Of a DNA stretch of 64,000 bases, positions 42,786 through 52,125 are shown piece after piece. Location: assembly GCF_039978735.1 (NCBI RefSeq), contig NZ_JBDWAS010000026.1:27703-91702 (forward strand), in the 5' to 3' direction. The position numbers and the translations under genes are program-made. The DNA comes from Maricaulis sp039978735 (GTDB lineage Bacteria; Pseudomonadota; Alphaproteobacteria; Caulobacterales; Maricaulaceae). Each line of letters starts with the position of its first letter. The first letter of the stretch is position 1. Under the pieces are notes generated by a model. It did no database searches and was not told the DNA's origin. It worked only from the letters and a program-made list of their open reading frames with translations.

Positions 42786-43238
42786 ATGGCTGAAGAACAA
42801 CTCGTATTCACGCTCGAAGGCGGCGATGTCGTCATCAAGCTGCGCCCGGACCTGGCGCCCAAACACGTCGAACAGATCACCAAGCTGGCCAGGGACGGCT
42901 TTTATGACGGGCTGACCTTCCACCGCGTCATCGACGGTTTCGTTGCCCAGGGCGGCTGCCCGAACGGCAATGGCATGGGCGGTTCCGGCACCAATATTCC
43001 GGCCGAATTCTCCGCCGAGCCGCATCAGCGCGGCACGATGTCGATGGCCCGTGCGGCCGATCCGGATTCGGCCTCCAGCCAGTTCTTCATCTGCCTGGAC
43101 GCCGTGCCCTATCTGGACAATCAGTACACGGTCTGGGGCGAAGTCGTGTCCGGCATGGAGCATGTCGATGCCCTGCCCAAGGGCGAGCCGCCGGCCAAGC
43201 CGGGCAAGATCGTCAAGGCGAGCGTCGTCGAGGCGTAG
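42786..43238 (+). CDS. ppiB: Cytosolic cyclophilin (peptidyl-prolyl isomerase B type)
   Basis: A 150-residue isomerase without a signal peptide. The catalytic Arg and neighbours are in FHRVIDGFVAQGG, followed by SSQFFICLD and YTVWGEVVSGM. It pairs with the exported cyclophilin just upstream, so one message supplies both compartments. A clear terminator follows. Confidence 0.95.
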   Translation: MAEEQLVFTLEGGDVVIKLRPDLAPKHVEQITKLARDGFYDGLTFHRVIDGFVAQGGCPNGNGMGGSGTNIPAEFSAEPHQRGTMSMARAADPDSASSQFFICLDAVPYLDNQYTVWGEVVSGMEHVDALPKGEPPAKPGKIVKASVVEA

Positions 43239-43266
43239 TCCCGGCGCATCGCTGCAGAGACAAGAG

Positions 43267-43295
43267 AAGGGCTGTCCTCACGGGGCAGCCCTTTT
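43267..43295. terminator. Intrinsic terminator after ppiB
   Basis: AAGGGCTG and CAGCCCTT flank an 11-base loop, ending in a short T run on the plus strand and A-rich on the other. It lies between convergent genes. Confidence 0.7.
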
Positions 43296-43311
43296 CATTT
43301 GGGACGGCCGG

Positions 43312-44304
43312 TCAGCGCAGCTGCAATGTCGCCACCACCGGGCGGTGATCGGAGCCGGTCTGCGGGCCGGCTTCCACCGAGACGGTCTGCCAGGCCTCGC
43401 CGGCGAAGATGTGGTCGATCCCCAGCACGGGTTCCGGGACCAGCCGGCCGGAGGGAAAGCTCGGCAGGGCGAGCGTGCGCCGGTCGAGGCCGAGATCGCG
43501 CTCCAGGCGTGACAGCGCATAGGACGGTGCTGCCGCGTTGAAATCCCCCATCACGATCATCCGCTCTGCCGGCAGTGCGCCAAGGAAACGCGCCAGGCCG
43601 CCGCGCTGGCAGTCCTGCGTGGCGCCGGGGAAGGGCCAGGTCAGGTGGACCGATGCGACGATGGTTTCCGAACCATCGGGCAGGCGGATGCGGGCCCAGG
43701 TGGCGGGCGGCACTTCCCGGTCGCAGGGAATAGTGCTCCGGAACACGGCCGGATCCGGCGGACGGACGCAGCCGCTTTCCAGGATTTCCAGCCGGCTCAG
43801 TATCCGGGTCGAGCGGCAGCGGGCCACGAACGGATAGGCCTGTTCCAGCCGGTCCCGGGCAGGCTGCGCATTCGCGAAAGCCTCCTGCAGCGCCAGAATG
43901 TCGGCATTGAGGGCCAGCAGCGTGTCCGCGGTGGCGTCCGGCGCGGTGTTTCTGCCCCACATATTGTGCGTTGCCAGGCGCAGGGTGAGGACGGTGTCGG
44001 CGGGCGCGGTCCGCTCTGCCGTCAGCCGGCGCACCGGCTCGCCCAGCCCGGGCAGCCAGATCAGCAGGGCGATGACGGCCATCGGCCAGCGGGCCGTGCG
44101 GTGACGCCGCAGGACAGTCGCGGCCAGCGCGATCGGGGCGAGCACCGCCCAGACAGGCCAGAGCTGACGGAAGGCGTCGAAGCCGCGCCAGAGAGGTGCC
44201 AGCCACAATGCGGCAGCGACGCCGGCGAGGCCGGCAAGCGGAAGAAACACGAGACTGGAAAGACGCAAGGCAGGATTGTCCGGGTGCGATGGGTGTGCGG
44301 CCAC
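43312..44304 (-). CDS. Endonuclease/exonuclease/phosphatase-fold protein with membrane N-terminus
   Basis: The C-terminal 240 residues are an EEP (DNase I-like) phosphodiesterase: ATHNMWGRN, ILALQEAF, VASVHLTWP, VMGDFNAAAPS, IDHIFAG and GSDHRPVVA give all catalytic and metal positions. The N-terminus has two to three membrane helices (SLVFLPLAGLAGVAAALW, WPVWAVLAPIALAATVL, WPMAVIALLIWLPGL), so the domain faces the periplasm or cytoplasm at the inner membrane. The start is uncertain: GTG at 44304 or TTG at 44331; no clear ribosome site. Confidence 0.83.
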   Translation of the reverse strand: MAAHPSHPDNPALRLSSLVFLPLAGLAGVAAALWLAPLWRGFDAFRQLWPVWAVLAPIALAATVLRRHRTARWPMAVIALLIWLPGLGEPVRRLTAERTAPADTVLTLRLATHNMWGRNTAPDATADTLLALNADILALQEAFANAQPARDRLEQAYPFVARCRSTRILSRLEILESGCVRPPDPAVFRSTIPCDREVPPATWARIRLPDGSETIVASVHLTWPFPGATQDCQRGGLARFLGALPAERMIVMGDFNAAAPSYALSRLERDLGLDRRTLALPSFPSGRLVPEPVLGIDHIFAGEAWQTVSVEAGPQTGSDHRPVVATLQLR

Positions 44305-44354
44305 TACACAGCAGAGATTGCGCAGCTGCAAGCTGCCGGATAGACCCCAGCGCC

Positions 44355-45416
44355 ATGCGCGTATCCGATTTCGACTTCGAGCTCCCCGAGGAGCGTATTG
44401 CCCTGCGTCCCGCGCGCCCGCGCGATGCGGCGCGGCTGCTGCACATCGCCGGCAATGGCGTGTTCGCCGATCGCGGCGTGTCCGACCTGCCCGATCTCCT
44501 GCGTGATGGCGATCTGATGGTGTTCAACGACACCCGCGTCATCCCCGCCGCGCTGAACGGTGTGCGTCCGGCGCGCAGCGTGGGCGGCGGCGGACCGGTC
44601 GATGTCGAGGTCAATCTGCACAAGCGTCTCGACGCCAGCGGCTGGCGTGCCTTCGTGCGCCCGGCCAAGCGTCTGCGTGTCGGCGATGTGATCGCCTTCT
44701 CCGAAGATCTGTCGGCCGAAGTGACCGGCAAGTCCGAGGGCGGCGATACGCGGCTGGTCTTCAACCGTACGGGCGCGGCGCTGGACGAGGCGATTGCCGC
44801 GACCGGCGTGCCGCCTTTGCCGCCCTATATCGCCCGCAAGCGCGAGGTCGACGAACAGGATGTCGAGGACTACCAGACCCTGTTCGCCAAGCAGGACGGT
44901 TCGGTTGCCGCGCCCACGGCCGGCCTGCACTTCACCGAACGCCTGCTGACGGCGCTGGCCGAACGCGGCGTGCAGCAGACGCATGTGACGCTGCATGTGG
45001 GGGCGGGCACCTTCCTGCCGGTCAAGGCCGACGATCTTGCCGATCACCGCATGCATGCCGAATGGTGCACCGTGTCGGCCGGGGCGGCCGAGGCGATCAA
45101 CACCGCCAAGGCCGAGGGCCGACGGGTGATCCCCGTCGGCACGACCGCGCTGCGCACGATCGAGAGCCTGGCCGTACAGCCCGGCGTGATCGAGGCGGGC
45201 AGCCGCGACACCGACATCTTCATCACGCCGGGCTATGACTTCCGCATCACCGATGCGCTGATGACGAATTTCCACCTGCCGCGTTCGACCCTGTTCATGC
45301 TGGTCAGCGCGCTGGCGGGACTGGACGTGATGAAGCGGGCCTATGCGCACGCCATCCGCTCGGGCTACCGTTTCTATTCCTACGGCGATGCCAGCCTGAT
45401 CGAGCGGAGCGCATGA
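44355..45416 (+). CDS. queA: tRNA preQ1(34) S-adenosylmethionine ribosyltransferase-isomerase
   Basis: Queuosine pathway: converts preQ1 in tRNA to epoxyqueuosine. The 353-residue protein shows FDFELPEERIALRPARPRD near the start, MVFNDTRVIPA, SVAAPTAGLHFTERLL, GAGTFLPVKAD and TNFHLPRSTLFML. Its stop overlaps the tgt start by 4 bases (ATGA), coupling the two queuosine enzymes. Confidence 0.97.
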   Translation: MRVSDFDFELPEERIALRPARPRDAARLLHIAGNGVFADRGVSDLPDLLRDGDLMVFNDTRVIPAALNGVRPARSVGGGGPVDVEVNLHKRLDASGWRAFVRPAKRLRVGDVIAFSEDLSAEVTGKSEGGDTRLVFNRTGAALDEAIAATGVPPLPPYIARKREVDEQDVEDYQTLFAKQDGSVAAPTAGLHFTERLLTALAERGVQQTHVTLHVGAGTFLPVKADDLADHRMHAEWCTVSAGAAEAINTAKAEGRRVIPVGTTALRTIESLAVQPGVIEAGSRDTDIFITPGYDFRITDALMTNFHLPRSTLFMLVSALAGLDVMKRAYAHAIRSGYRFYSYGDASLIERSA

Positions 45417-46564
45417 CCGGTTTCCCCTTCGACATCCACGCCACAGACGGCGCGGCCCGCACCGGCGTCCTGAAGACGGCGCGTGGCGAGATCCGCACAC
45501 CGGCCTTCATGCCGGTCGGCACGGCCGGCACGGTGAAGGCGCTCTACATGGACCAGGTGAAGGGGACCGGGGCGGATATCATCCTGGGCAATACCTATCA
45601 CCTGATGCTTCGCCCGGGCGCGGAGCGCGTGAAACGGCTGGGCGGGCTGCACACATTCTCCACCTGGCAGGGCCCGATCCTCACCGACAGTGGCGGCTTC
45701 CAGGTCTGGTCCCTGTCCAAGCTGCGCAAGATGACCGAGGAGGGCGTGACCTTCCGCTCCCACATCGACGGATCGGAGCACAAGCTCTCGCCGGAACGCT
45801 CGATCGAGATCCAGGCCGATCTTCTGGGCGCCGACATCTCGATGCAGCTGGATGAATGCACCGCCTTCGGGTGCTCGAAGGCCGAGGCGAAGGCGTCCAT
45901 GGATCTGTCCGTGCGCTGGGGCGAGCGCTCCAAGATCGCCTTCGGCGCGCGCGAGGCGCAGAACCTGTTCGGCATCGTGCAGGGTTCGGTGTTCGAGGAT
46001 TTGCGCCGGGAAAGCGCGGAGCGCCTGATCGAGACCGGCTATGACGGCTATGCGATCGGCGGGCTGGCCGTGGGCGAGGGGTTCGAGACGATGTGCGAGG
46101 TGCTCGACTTCACCACGCCGCACCTGCCCGCGGACCGCCCGCGCTATCTGATGGGTGTGGGCAAGCCGATCGATCTGGTGGAATCCGTGGCGCGCGGTGT
46201 CGACATGTTCGACTGCGTCCTGCCGACGCGGTCCGGGCGTCACGGCCAGGCCTGGTCGGATTATGGCCCGATCAATATCAAGCGCGCCGAATTCATCGAG
46301 GATGACCGTCCGCTCAACCCGGCGATCGACTGTCCGGCCAGCCGCGACTACTCCCGGGCTTACCTCAATCACCTCTTCCGTTCGGGCGAATACCTCTCGG
46401 CCATGCTGATGTCCTGGCACAATATCGCCTATTTCGAGGACCTGACGGCGCGGATGCGGGCGGCGATTGCCGCGGGCACATTCGACGCCTTCCGCCAGGA
46501 CTTCCGCGCGAAATGGGACGAGGGCCGCGCCGCCATCGAGAGCGGCGAGAATTTCCCCGGCTGA
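45413..46564 (+). CDS. tgt: tRNA-guanine(34) transglycosylase, zinc site altered
   Basis: Swaps guanine for preQ1 at the wobble position of tRNA. The 383-residue protein has the two catalytic Asp regions (LTDSGGFQVWSLSKL and VDMFDCVLPTRSGR). The usual C-x-C-x-x-C zinc motif before YSRAY reads I-D-C-P-A-S here: the first and third Cys are Ile and Ser, and only the middle Cys and the later His (SWHN) remain. Otherwise it looks intact and is coupled to queA, so a working enzyme with a changed structural site is likely. Confidence 0.95.
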   Translation: MTGFPFDIHATDGAARTGVLKTARGEIRTPAFMPVGTAGTVKALYMDQVKGTGADIILGNTYHLMLRPGAERVKRLGGLHTFSTWQGPILTDSGGFQVWSLSKLRKMTEEGVTFRSHIDGSEHKLSPERSIEIQADLLGADISMQLDECTAFGCSKAEAKASMDLSVRWGERSKIAFGAREAQNLFGIVQGSVFEDLRRESAERLIETGYDGYAIGGLAVGEGFETMCEVLDFTTPHLPADRPRYLMGVGKPIDLVESVARGVDMFDCVLPTRSGRHGQAWSDYGPINIKRAEFIEDDRPLNPAIDCPASRDYSRAYLNHLFRSGEYLSAMLMSWHNIAYFEDLTARMRAAIAAGTFDAFRQDFRAKWDEGRAAIESGENFPG

Positions 46565-46578
46565 ACTGCAGATACAGA

Positions 46579-46609
46579 AGCGGCGCTTCCGGGAGGCGGA
46601 AGCGCCGCT
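46579..46609. terminator. Hairpin after tgt
   Basis: A perfect 12-base stem (AGCGGCGCTTCC and its complement) with a 7-base loop follows tgt. A second 8-base hairpin lies at 46616-46641. They sit between convergent genes and lack a T tract. Confidence 0.55.
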
Positions 46610-46662
46610 CAAGGGCTTCAGGTGCGGGGAGGGACCTGAAGCAGGGCCTTTAGATGTCCGGC

Positions 46663-47268
46663 TTACTGGCTGGGATCAGCCGGGCCGTCATCGAGCTCCA
46701 TATCGTTTTCATTGTCGCCATAGTCGTCATCCGACAGCGGGTATTCGGTCGCTGCGTCCTCGTTGAAGTCCGGCAGCGCCTCGAATTCCGCACGGGTGTA
46801 CTCGATCACCGCGACCGGGCGGTCACCCTCGGGGGCAAAGCTCACCTCGTCGGCTTCGACCAGCACCTCGCGGCCACCGATGTCCAGCGTGCCGCCGCTC
46901 TCGACGACGATGGCTTCGACATCGCCTTCCGTGCCCAGACGGACACGTTCGATCTCGCCGAGCTCGCCGCCATCCTCGGATTCAACCCGCAGGTCGATCC
47001 AGTGGTGGTCATCGGTATAGGGCGCGCGGTCGAGGTCCGAATTGTCCCAGGCCTCTGCGGTCTCGCGCAGCAGGTCATTGTCCTGGATCGTCTCGTTCGG
47101 CGCCGGGGCGTGAGCCTGGCCTTCAACAGTCATCTGCTCGTCCACCACGGGCTTTTCATCCTGGTGAAGATCGTCCTGGGCCAGGGCCGCAGCGCCGGCC
47201 AGCGCGGTCGTTGCGCAGGCAAACGCCGATGCAGCGGTTGCAGTCGTCAGGATAGAGAAGCGTTTCAT
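46663..47268 (-). CDS. Exported PRC-barrel-like protein
   Basis: A 201-residue protein with a signal peptide (TAASAFACATTALAGAAALA) fixed by AGGAGGTAGAC before the ATG at 47268. The middle is a single PRC-barrel-like fold: IDLRVESEDGGELGEIERVR with VEAIVVESGGTLDIGGREV and a following VEADEVSF strand. The C-terminus is very acidic (about 175-201), as in halotolerant marine proteins. Role unknown; PRC-barrel proteins are often adaptors or stress-related. Confidence 0.78.
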   Translation of the reverse strand: MKRFSILTTATAASAFACATTALAGAAALAQDDLHQDEKPVVDEQMTVEGQAHAPAPNETIQDNDLLRETAEAWDNSDLDRAPYTDDHHWIDLRVESEDGGELGEIERVRLGTEGDVEAIVVESGGTLDIGGREVLVEADEVSFAPEGDRPVAVIEYTRAEFEALPDFNEDAATEYPLSDDDYGDNENDMELDDGPADPSQ

Positions 47269-47395
47269 GTCTACCTCCTGTCTTGCTCCATCTGCCGGCT
47301 TCAGCCGGGGACAGCTCTGTGCCTGCCATCCGGACATCAAACGGACAGCCGCCACGAAAAGTTGCGAAGGTTACAGGAATGTAATGCAGCTGGGC

Positions 47396-48025
47396 TCAGT
47401 CTTCGGCGGCCGGTTCGACCAGTCCATAGGCCTCGAAAGCGCGCCGCATCTGGTGGGCCGGACAGCCGAAACCGTCATACAAACCACGCAGATAGGCGCG
47501 GCGGCGCTGGGCCATCTCGCGCTGCTCGCGCGCTTCGTCCTCGATCCGGCCGGCGCCGCCGATGAAGCGGATCACCGGGCGGACCGGGTTCAGCCCTACA
47601 ATCGTGGAGTGATACAGGCTGCGCGCGCCGTCGGCGGCCGAATCGGGGGCCTGGGCGGCCAGTCCGCTACCCCGGTCGAACCAGCTGCGTTCCTCCCGGG
47701 CCTCTTCCTCGGCCTGGCGTTCCTCTTCCTCGATATCGGGCCCCAGCACCACGGTCAGCCGCGCGACATCGCGCGCCACGGTCGAACAGCGCCGGCGCGA
47801 GCCGTCGCCGCCATAGGGGGTCGGCACGGTATCGTCGCCCTCGTCGACCATGATCGGACCCGGCCGTTCGCGCGGCAGGCCGACCGCGTCTTCCAGTGCG
47901 TCGGTGGTTTCGGCCCGGGCCATGCTGGCGGTCTCGCCGGCATTCTGGCGGGTGGACGAGCATGCTCCGGCGGACAACGCCACCGCGAAGCAAACCATGG
48001 CTGGAATCAGGACCCTGTTCGTCAT
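47396..48025 (-). CDS. Unrecognised lipoprotein
   Basis: A 209-residue protein with a lipoprotein signal ending SAGAC (residue 22). A Glu-rich helical segment (IEEEERQAEEEAREERSWFD) occupies the middle, and the C-terminus has REMAQRRRAYLRGLYDGFG followed by a Cys. No family is recognised. The stop is 128 bases upstream of the next minus-strand start, so it may be separate from the PRC-barrel gene. Confidence 0.65.
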   Translation of the reverse strand: MTNRVLIPAMVCFAVALSAGACSSTRQNAGETASMARAETTDALEDAVGLPRERPGPIMVDEGDDTVPTPYGGDGSRRRCSTVARDVARLTVVLGPDIEEEERQAEEEAREERSWFDRGSGLAAQAPDSAADGARSLYHSTIVGLNPVRPVIRFIGGAGRIEDEAREQREMAQRRRAYLRGLYDGFGCPAHQMRRAFEAYGLVEPAAED

Positions 48026-48094
48026 GCCGGCAAGTTTATCGGCGATTGCGGAAAAATCTTGGCCGAAATGCTGATATCCGCCGTCAAAGCCGCA

Positions 48095-48121
48095 TTGACC
48101 CTCCGGAATCGCCCGTATAGG
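48095..48121 (+). promoter_or_regulatory. Promoter of the tRNA-Lys gene
   Basis: TTGACC (48095-48100) and TATAGG (48116-48121) are 15 bases apart, placed about 20 bases before the tRNA. The short spacing makes this a probable rather than certain promoter. Confidence 0.5.
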
Positions 48122-48141
48122 TTCCGCGCTCCTCGTGAGGG

Positions 48142-48217
48142 GAGCCGATAGCTCAGCTGGTAGAGCAACTGACTTTTAATCAGTAGGTCCAGGGTTCGAA
48201 TCCCTGTCGGCTCACCA
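48142..48217 (+). tRNA. tRNA-Lys, anticodon TTT
   Basis: Seventy-six bases fold into a full cloverleaf. The acceptor stem is GAGCCGA with TCGGCTC, the D-arm GCTC/GAGC, the anticodon arm ACTGA/TCAGT around CTTTTAA (anticodon TTT), and the T-arm CAGGG/CCCTG around TTCGAAT. The CCA end is encoded. It reads AAA and AAG lysine codons. Confidence 0.97.
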
Positions 48218-48340
48218 TTTCATTTCCAGCATTTTTGTTGAACAGGCGGGGTTCCGCAGCCGTTTTCCGGCCGAGGACGCCCTTCTGCTTGACCTGGCCG
48301 CCGCCCCGGCCAAACCTGCCCGTGCAAACGGGAGGGGTCG

Positions 48341-50059
48341 ATGAAGACAAGTGTGTGCCTGGCAGCCGCTGCAGCGCTGCTGACGCTGGCGGGGTGTGAC
48401 GGGGCCGAGGAGACGCAGGTCCGGATCGAAGCGGCGGTGGAGACCCAGCGCACGCTGGCCCTGGGCGAGATTGTCGGCTTTCACTCCGGCGAGGCGGCCT
48501 CGGCCTGGCTGGCCATCCCCTATGCCGCGCCGCCGCAAGGCGATCTGCGCTGGCGCGCGCCGCGTCCGGCCCTGGCCTTTGACGGGGGCCGGCTCGAGGC
48601 CATCGAGCACGGTCCGGTCTGTCCCCAGGTGACCAATGAACTTTCCGCCCGGGCCGCCGGTGTCGAGGCCGGCGTGCTGATCGGCGAGGAAGACTGTCTC
48701 ACACTCGATATCTATGCCCCGCGCGATGCGGCACCCGAGGCCGGGCTTCCGGTCATGGTGTGGATCCATGGCGGGGCGAATGTCTGGGGCTCGTCCTCGG
48801 CCTATGACGGCTCGCAGCTGGCGGCCGAACGCGATGTCGTGGTCGTCGCCGTGCAATACCGCCTCGGCCCGCTCGGCTTCCTGTCGCATCCCGCCCTGCG
48901 CGAAAGTGCCGAACACCCGCTGGACGAGGCGGCGAATTTCGCGCTGCTCGATCTCGTCGCCGCGCTGGACTGGGTGGACGCCAATATCACCGCTTTCGGC
49001 GGCGATGCCGACCGGATCACGATTTTCGGAGAAAGCGCCGGGGCCTTCAATATTGCCGCCCTGATGGCATCCGAACCGGCGCGCGGCCGCTTCGATGCCG
49101 CCATCATGCAGAGCGGCGGAACGGGCACGAACAGCCGTGAGGTGGCTGAAAACGGTGGCGGAAACGATCTTCATCCCGCCCTGGAAGCCGTTGCCGCCTT
49201 TGCCGGGCCCGATGCCGACGGGGCGGCCATGCGGGCGACGTCCCTGGAGGATGTCTATGCGGTCTATCGCGATGAAAGCGGTGCCTTCACCTCGCTGCCG
49301 CGCATGATTGAGGACGGGGTGAGCCTGCCCGAAGACGGCATACTGGGCGCGGCGGCACGGCCGGGCGGTTTCGCGCCCGTACCCCTGATCACCGGCGCCA
49401 ATCGGGACGAGATGAAGCTCTACACCGCCTTCGATCCGCAGCTGACGCGGCGCCTGGGGCCGCTCGTCTGGCCGCGCGACGTGGCGCGCTACCAGGCGGC
49501 GGTCGAATATCCCAGCCGCAGCTGGCGGGTCGGGGCTGTCGATGACCTGCTCGACCGTCTGCGGTCCGCCGGCCATGAGGATTTGTGGGCCTACCGGTTC
49601 GACTGGGACGAGGGCGGCAAGGTTCTGCTGACCGATACCGGCATTCTGCTCGGGGCCTCGCACGCCATGGAGATTCCGTTCGTCTTCAACCATTTCGAGC
49701 TGTTCGGCCCGTTCGATCGCGTCCTGTTCAATGACCGCAATGCGCAAGGCCGCGCGGCGCTGGCCGATGCAATGGGCGGTTACTGGGGGCAGTTTGCCCA
49801 TACCGGAGAGCCCGGCACGGGCGGTGGCGCCGGTCCGGACTGGCCGCGCTGGGGCGAGACGGCCCGGCTCATGCGGTTCGACACGCCGGCGGATGGCGGC
49901 CCGGAAGTCATGACCGGGCGGGACACACCGGCCGCAATCGCCGCCGATCTTGCCGCCGATACCCGCCTGCAGCCGTCCGGGCGTTGCGCCGTGGCGGCCG
50001 GGATCATGCGCCGTCAGCCCGCCATCGCGCAGGCTTTCGAAAGCGGGATGGATTGTTGA
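48341..50059 (+). CDS. Type B carboxylesterase lipoprotein
   Basis: Envelope alpha/beta-hydrolase of 572 residues with a lipobox LAGC (residue 19). The type B signature is present: WIHGGANVWGSSSAYDG for the oxyanion region, FGESAGAFN with nucleophile Ser232, and late Asp/Glu and His regions (ANRDEMKLY, GASHAMEIPFVF). Expected substrates are ester or lactone compounds. A signal peptide and Cys anchor indicate an outer- or inner-membrane lipoprotein. It is preceded by the tRNA and stands alone. Confidence 0.9.
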   Translation: MKTSVCLAAAAALLTLAGCDGAEETQVRIEAAVETQRTLALGEIVGFHSGEAASAWLAIPYAAPPQGDLRWRAPRPALAFDGGRLEAIEHGPVCPQVTNELSARAAGVEAGVLIGEEDCLTLDIYAPRDAAPEAGLPVMVWIHGGANVWGSSSAYDGSQLAAERDVVVVAVQYRLGPLGFLSHPALRESAEHPLDEAANFALLDLVAALDWVDANITAFGGDADRITIFGESAGAFNIAALMASEPARGRFDAAIMQSGGTGTNSREVAENGGGNDLHPALEAVAAFAGPDADGAAMRATSLEDVYAVYRDESGAFTSLPRMIEDGVSLPEDGILGAAARPGGFAPVPLITGANRDEMKLYTAFDPQLTRRLGPLVWPRDVARYQAAVEYPSRSWRVGAVDDLLDRLRSAGHEDLWAYRFDWDEGGKVLLTDTGILLGASHAMEIPFVFNHFELFGPFDRVLFNDRNAQGRAALADAMGGYWGQFAHTGEPGTGGGAGPDWPRWGETARLMRFDTPADGGPEVMTGRDTPAAIAADLAADTRLQPSGRCAVAAGIMRRQPAIAQAFESGMDC

Positions 50060-50173
50060 GGCGGGCGCAAGCCGTTTGAGGGAAAACGCGCGCGGGGCAT
50101 GGCGCCGTCGCCTTCGCGCGCTATTCTGGCGGCGACCATCCCTTCAACACGTCTTTGATTCGGCGGCCCGACC

Positions 50174-52045
50174 ATGAACGAGCTTCTCCTGCAGGCGGTG
50201 ATCTATCTGGGCGCCGGCGTGATTGCGGTGCCGATCGCGCACCGCCTCGGCCTGGGATCGGTGCTGGGCTATCTGCTGGCCGGCGTGGCCATCGCGCCGC
50301 TGCTCGACTGGATGGGGTCGGATCCGGAAAACGTCCAGACCTTCGCCGAATTCGGCGTAGTGATGATGCTCTTCCTGATCGGGCTGGAACTTCAGCCGCG
50401 CCTGTTGTGGGAAATGCGCATGCGCCTGTTCGGCCTGGGCGGGCTGCAGGTGGCGGTGACGGCGCTGGTCGTCGCGGTCGCGTGCCTGGGCTTCGGGCTG
50501 GACTGGCGGCTGGCGCTGGCGCTGGGCCTGATCATGGCGCTGTCCTCGACGGCCATCGTCCTGCAGACGCTGGGCGAAAAGGGCTGGCTGCGCACCGAGG
50601 GCGGGCAATCGGCCTTCTCCGTCCTCCTGTTCCAGGACATTGCCGTCATTCCGATGCTCGCCCTTCTGCCCTTCCTCGCGATCGCGGGGGTAGACGCCGG
50701 CGCGGCGCATGGCGGCGGTGCCCATGGCGGGCCGGCGCCGTTCGCAGCCTGGCCGGCCTGGGCCCAGGGGCTGATGACGCTGGCCGTTGTCGCCGGCGTG
50801 GTGCTGGGCGGGCGCTATCTCACACGCCCGGCCTTCCGCATCATTGCGCGCACCGGCCTGCACGAACTTTTCTTCACGGCGGCGCTTGTGCTGATTGTCG
50901 GCATCGCCGTGCTGATGAGCATGGTCGGCCTGTCGCCGGCGCTGGGGACATTCCTGGCCGGGGTGCTGCTGGCGGAAAGCGAATACCGCCACGAACTCGT
51001 CTCCGATCTCGAACCGTTCAAGGGCCTGCTGCTCGGCGTCTTCTTCATCACGGTCGGTGCGGGCATGGAATTTGCCCTGCTGGGAAGTGAGTTCGGCCTC
51101 ATCATCGGCCTCACGCTCAGCCTGATCCTGGTGAAGGGCGCGATCCTGCTGGCGCTGGCGGTCCTGTTCCGGATGAAGGGGCGGGCCCGCTGGCTGTTCA
51201 CCTTTGCGCTGGCCCAGAGCGGCGAGTTCGGCTTCGTGCTGCTCGCCTTCTCGACCAGCCTGCACGTCATCCCCGACGAGATCGCTGCCGTCGCCTCTCT
51301 GGTGGTCGCCCTGTCGATGATGGCGACGCCGCTTTTGATGATCGCCTTCGAGCGCTTTGTCTCGCCGCGGGTCGGCCGCAAGGCCGGACATGAGCGGGCC
51401 GAGGACATGATCGAGGAAGAGGCGCCCGTCATCATTGCCGGCATGGGGCGGTTCGGCCAGATCGTGCACCGCCTCTTGGTGATGGACGGCTACAAGCCGA
51501 TCGTTCTGGACAATTCGGCCGAGCATATCGACGGGCTGCGCAAATTCGGCATCCAGGTCTATTACGGCAACGCCCTGCGGCCGGGCCTGCTGGAAGCGGC
51601 GGGCATTGCCCGCGCCAAACTGCTGGTCGTGTGCACCGACAATCGCGAACGCGCCGTCGAGCTCGTCCAGCATGTGAAACAGCGCTATCCCGGCGTGCAT
51701 GTCATCGCCCGCGCCGCCAGCCGCGAACATGTCTACCAGCTGCGCGCCGCCGGGGCGGACAGCGCGGTGCGCGAAATGTTCGGCTCCTCCCTCGAGGCGG
51801 CGACCCAGTCGCTCGAAGTGCTCGGCGAGACGCGCGAGCGCGCCGAGAAGAAGGCGAAGGCCTTTGCCCATCACGACGAGGAAAGTCTGCGGCAATTGTT
51901 CGAGGTCTGGGATTCCGAGATCGATGTCTTCGACAATGAGGCTTATATCGAGCGGGCCCGGTCGCGCGTCGTGTCGCTGGCCGAGCTGATGGCCGAGGAT
52001 GTCGGTGAACCCGATCCGGAAGACGAGCGCGACCCGCTGTCCTGA
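50174..52045 (+). CDS. CPA2-family monovalent cation:proton antiporter (KefB/C-like)
   Basis: A 623-residue inner-membrane antiporter. About 12 helices span residues 1-385 with the CPA2 patterns GYLLAGVAIAP, GVVMMLFLIGLEL and LSSTAIVLQ. A His/Gly-rich loop (AAHGGGAHGG, about 175-185) separates helices. A TrkA-N (RCK) domain follows (about 413-530, IIAGMGRFGQIVHRLL), binding NAD(H) or nucleotide. The C-terminal charged tail has extra helices. Such proteins exchange K+ or Na+ for H+; the ion is not readable. Confidence 0.9.
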   Translation: MNELLLQAVIYLGAGVIAVPIAHRLGLGSVLGYLLAGVAIAPLLDWMGSDPENVQTFAEFGVVMMLFLIGLELQPRLLWEMRMRLFGLGGLQVAVTALVVAVACLGFGLDWRLALALGLIMALSSTAIVLQTLGEKGWLRTEGGQSAFSVLLFQDIAVIPMLALLPFLAIAGVDAGAAHGGGAHGGPAPFAAWPAWAQGLMTLAVVAGVVLGGRYLTRPAFRIIARTGLHELFFTAALVLIVGIAVLMSMVGLSPALGTFLAGVLLAESEYRHELVSDLEPFKGLLLGVFFITVGAGMEFALLGSEFGLIIGLTLSLILVKGAILLALAVLFRMKGRARWLFTFALAQSGEFGFVLLAFSTSLHVIPDEIAAVASLVVALSMMATPLLMIAFERFVSPRVGRKAGHERAEDMIEEEAPVIIAGMGRFGQIVHRLLVMDGYKPIVLDNSAEHIDGLRKFGIQVYYGNALRPGLLEAAGIARAKLLVVCTDNRERAVELVQHVKQRYPGVHVIARAASREHVYQLRAAGADSAVREMFGSSLEAATQSLEVLGETRERAEKKAKAFAHHDEESLRQLFEVWDSEIDVFDNEAYIERARSRVVSLAELMAEDVGEPDPEDERDPLS

Positions 52046-52125
52046 CAGGCGCTGGCGGCCGAAACACGGTTTCGTCCCGCACCCTGAATGGTTAATGTCG
52101 GCCTGCTTTCGAATCGGGGATCAGG

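Noticed and set aside
48142..48217. tRNA gene as an integration site of a mobile element
   Set aside because: I found no repeat of the tRNA 3' end and no integrase gene in the flanks.
48240..48262. GAAC and GTTC near 48240-48262 as another LexA box
   Set aside because: The two halves are inverted rather than direct (GAAC-N7-GTTC), which is not the alphaproteobacterial form, and no repair gene follows.
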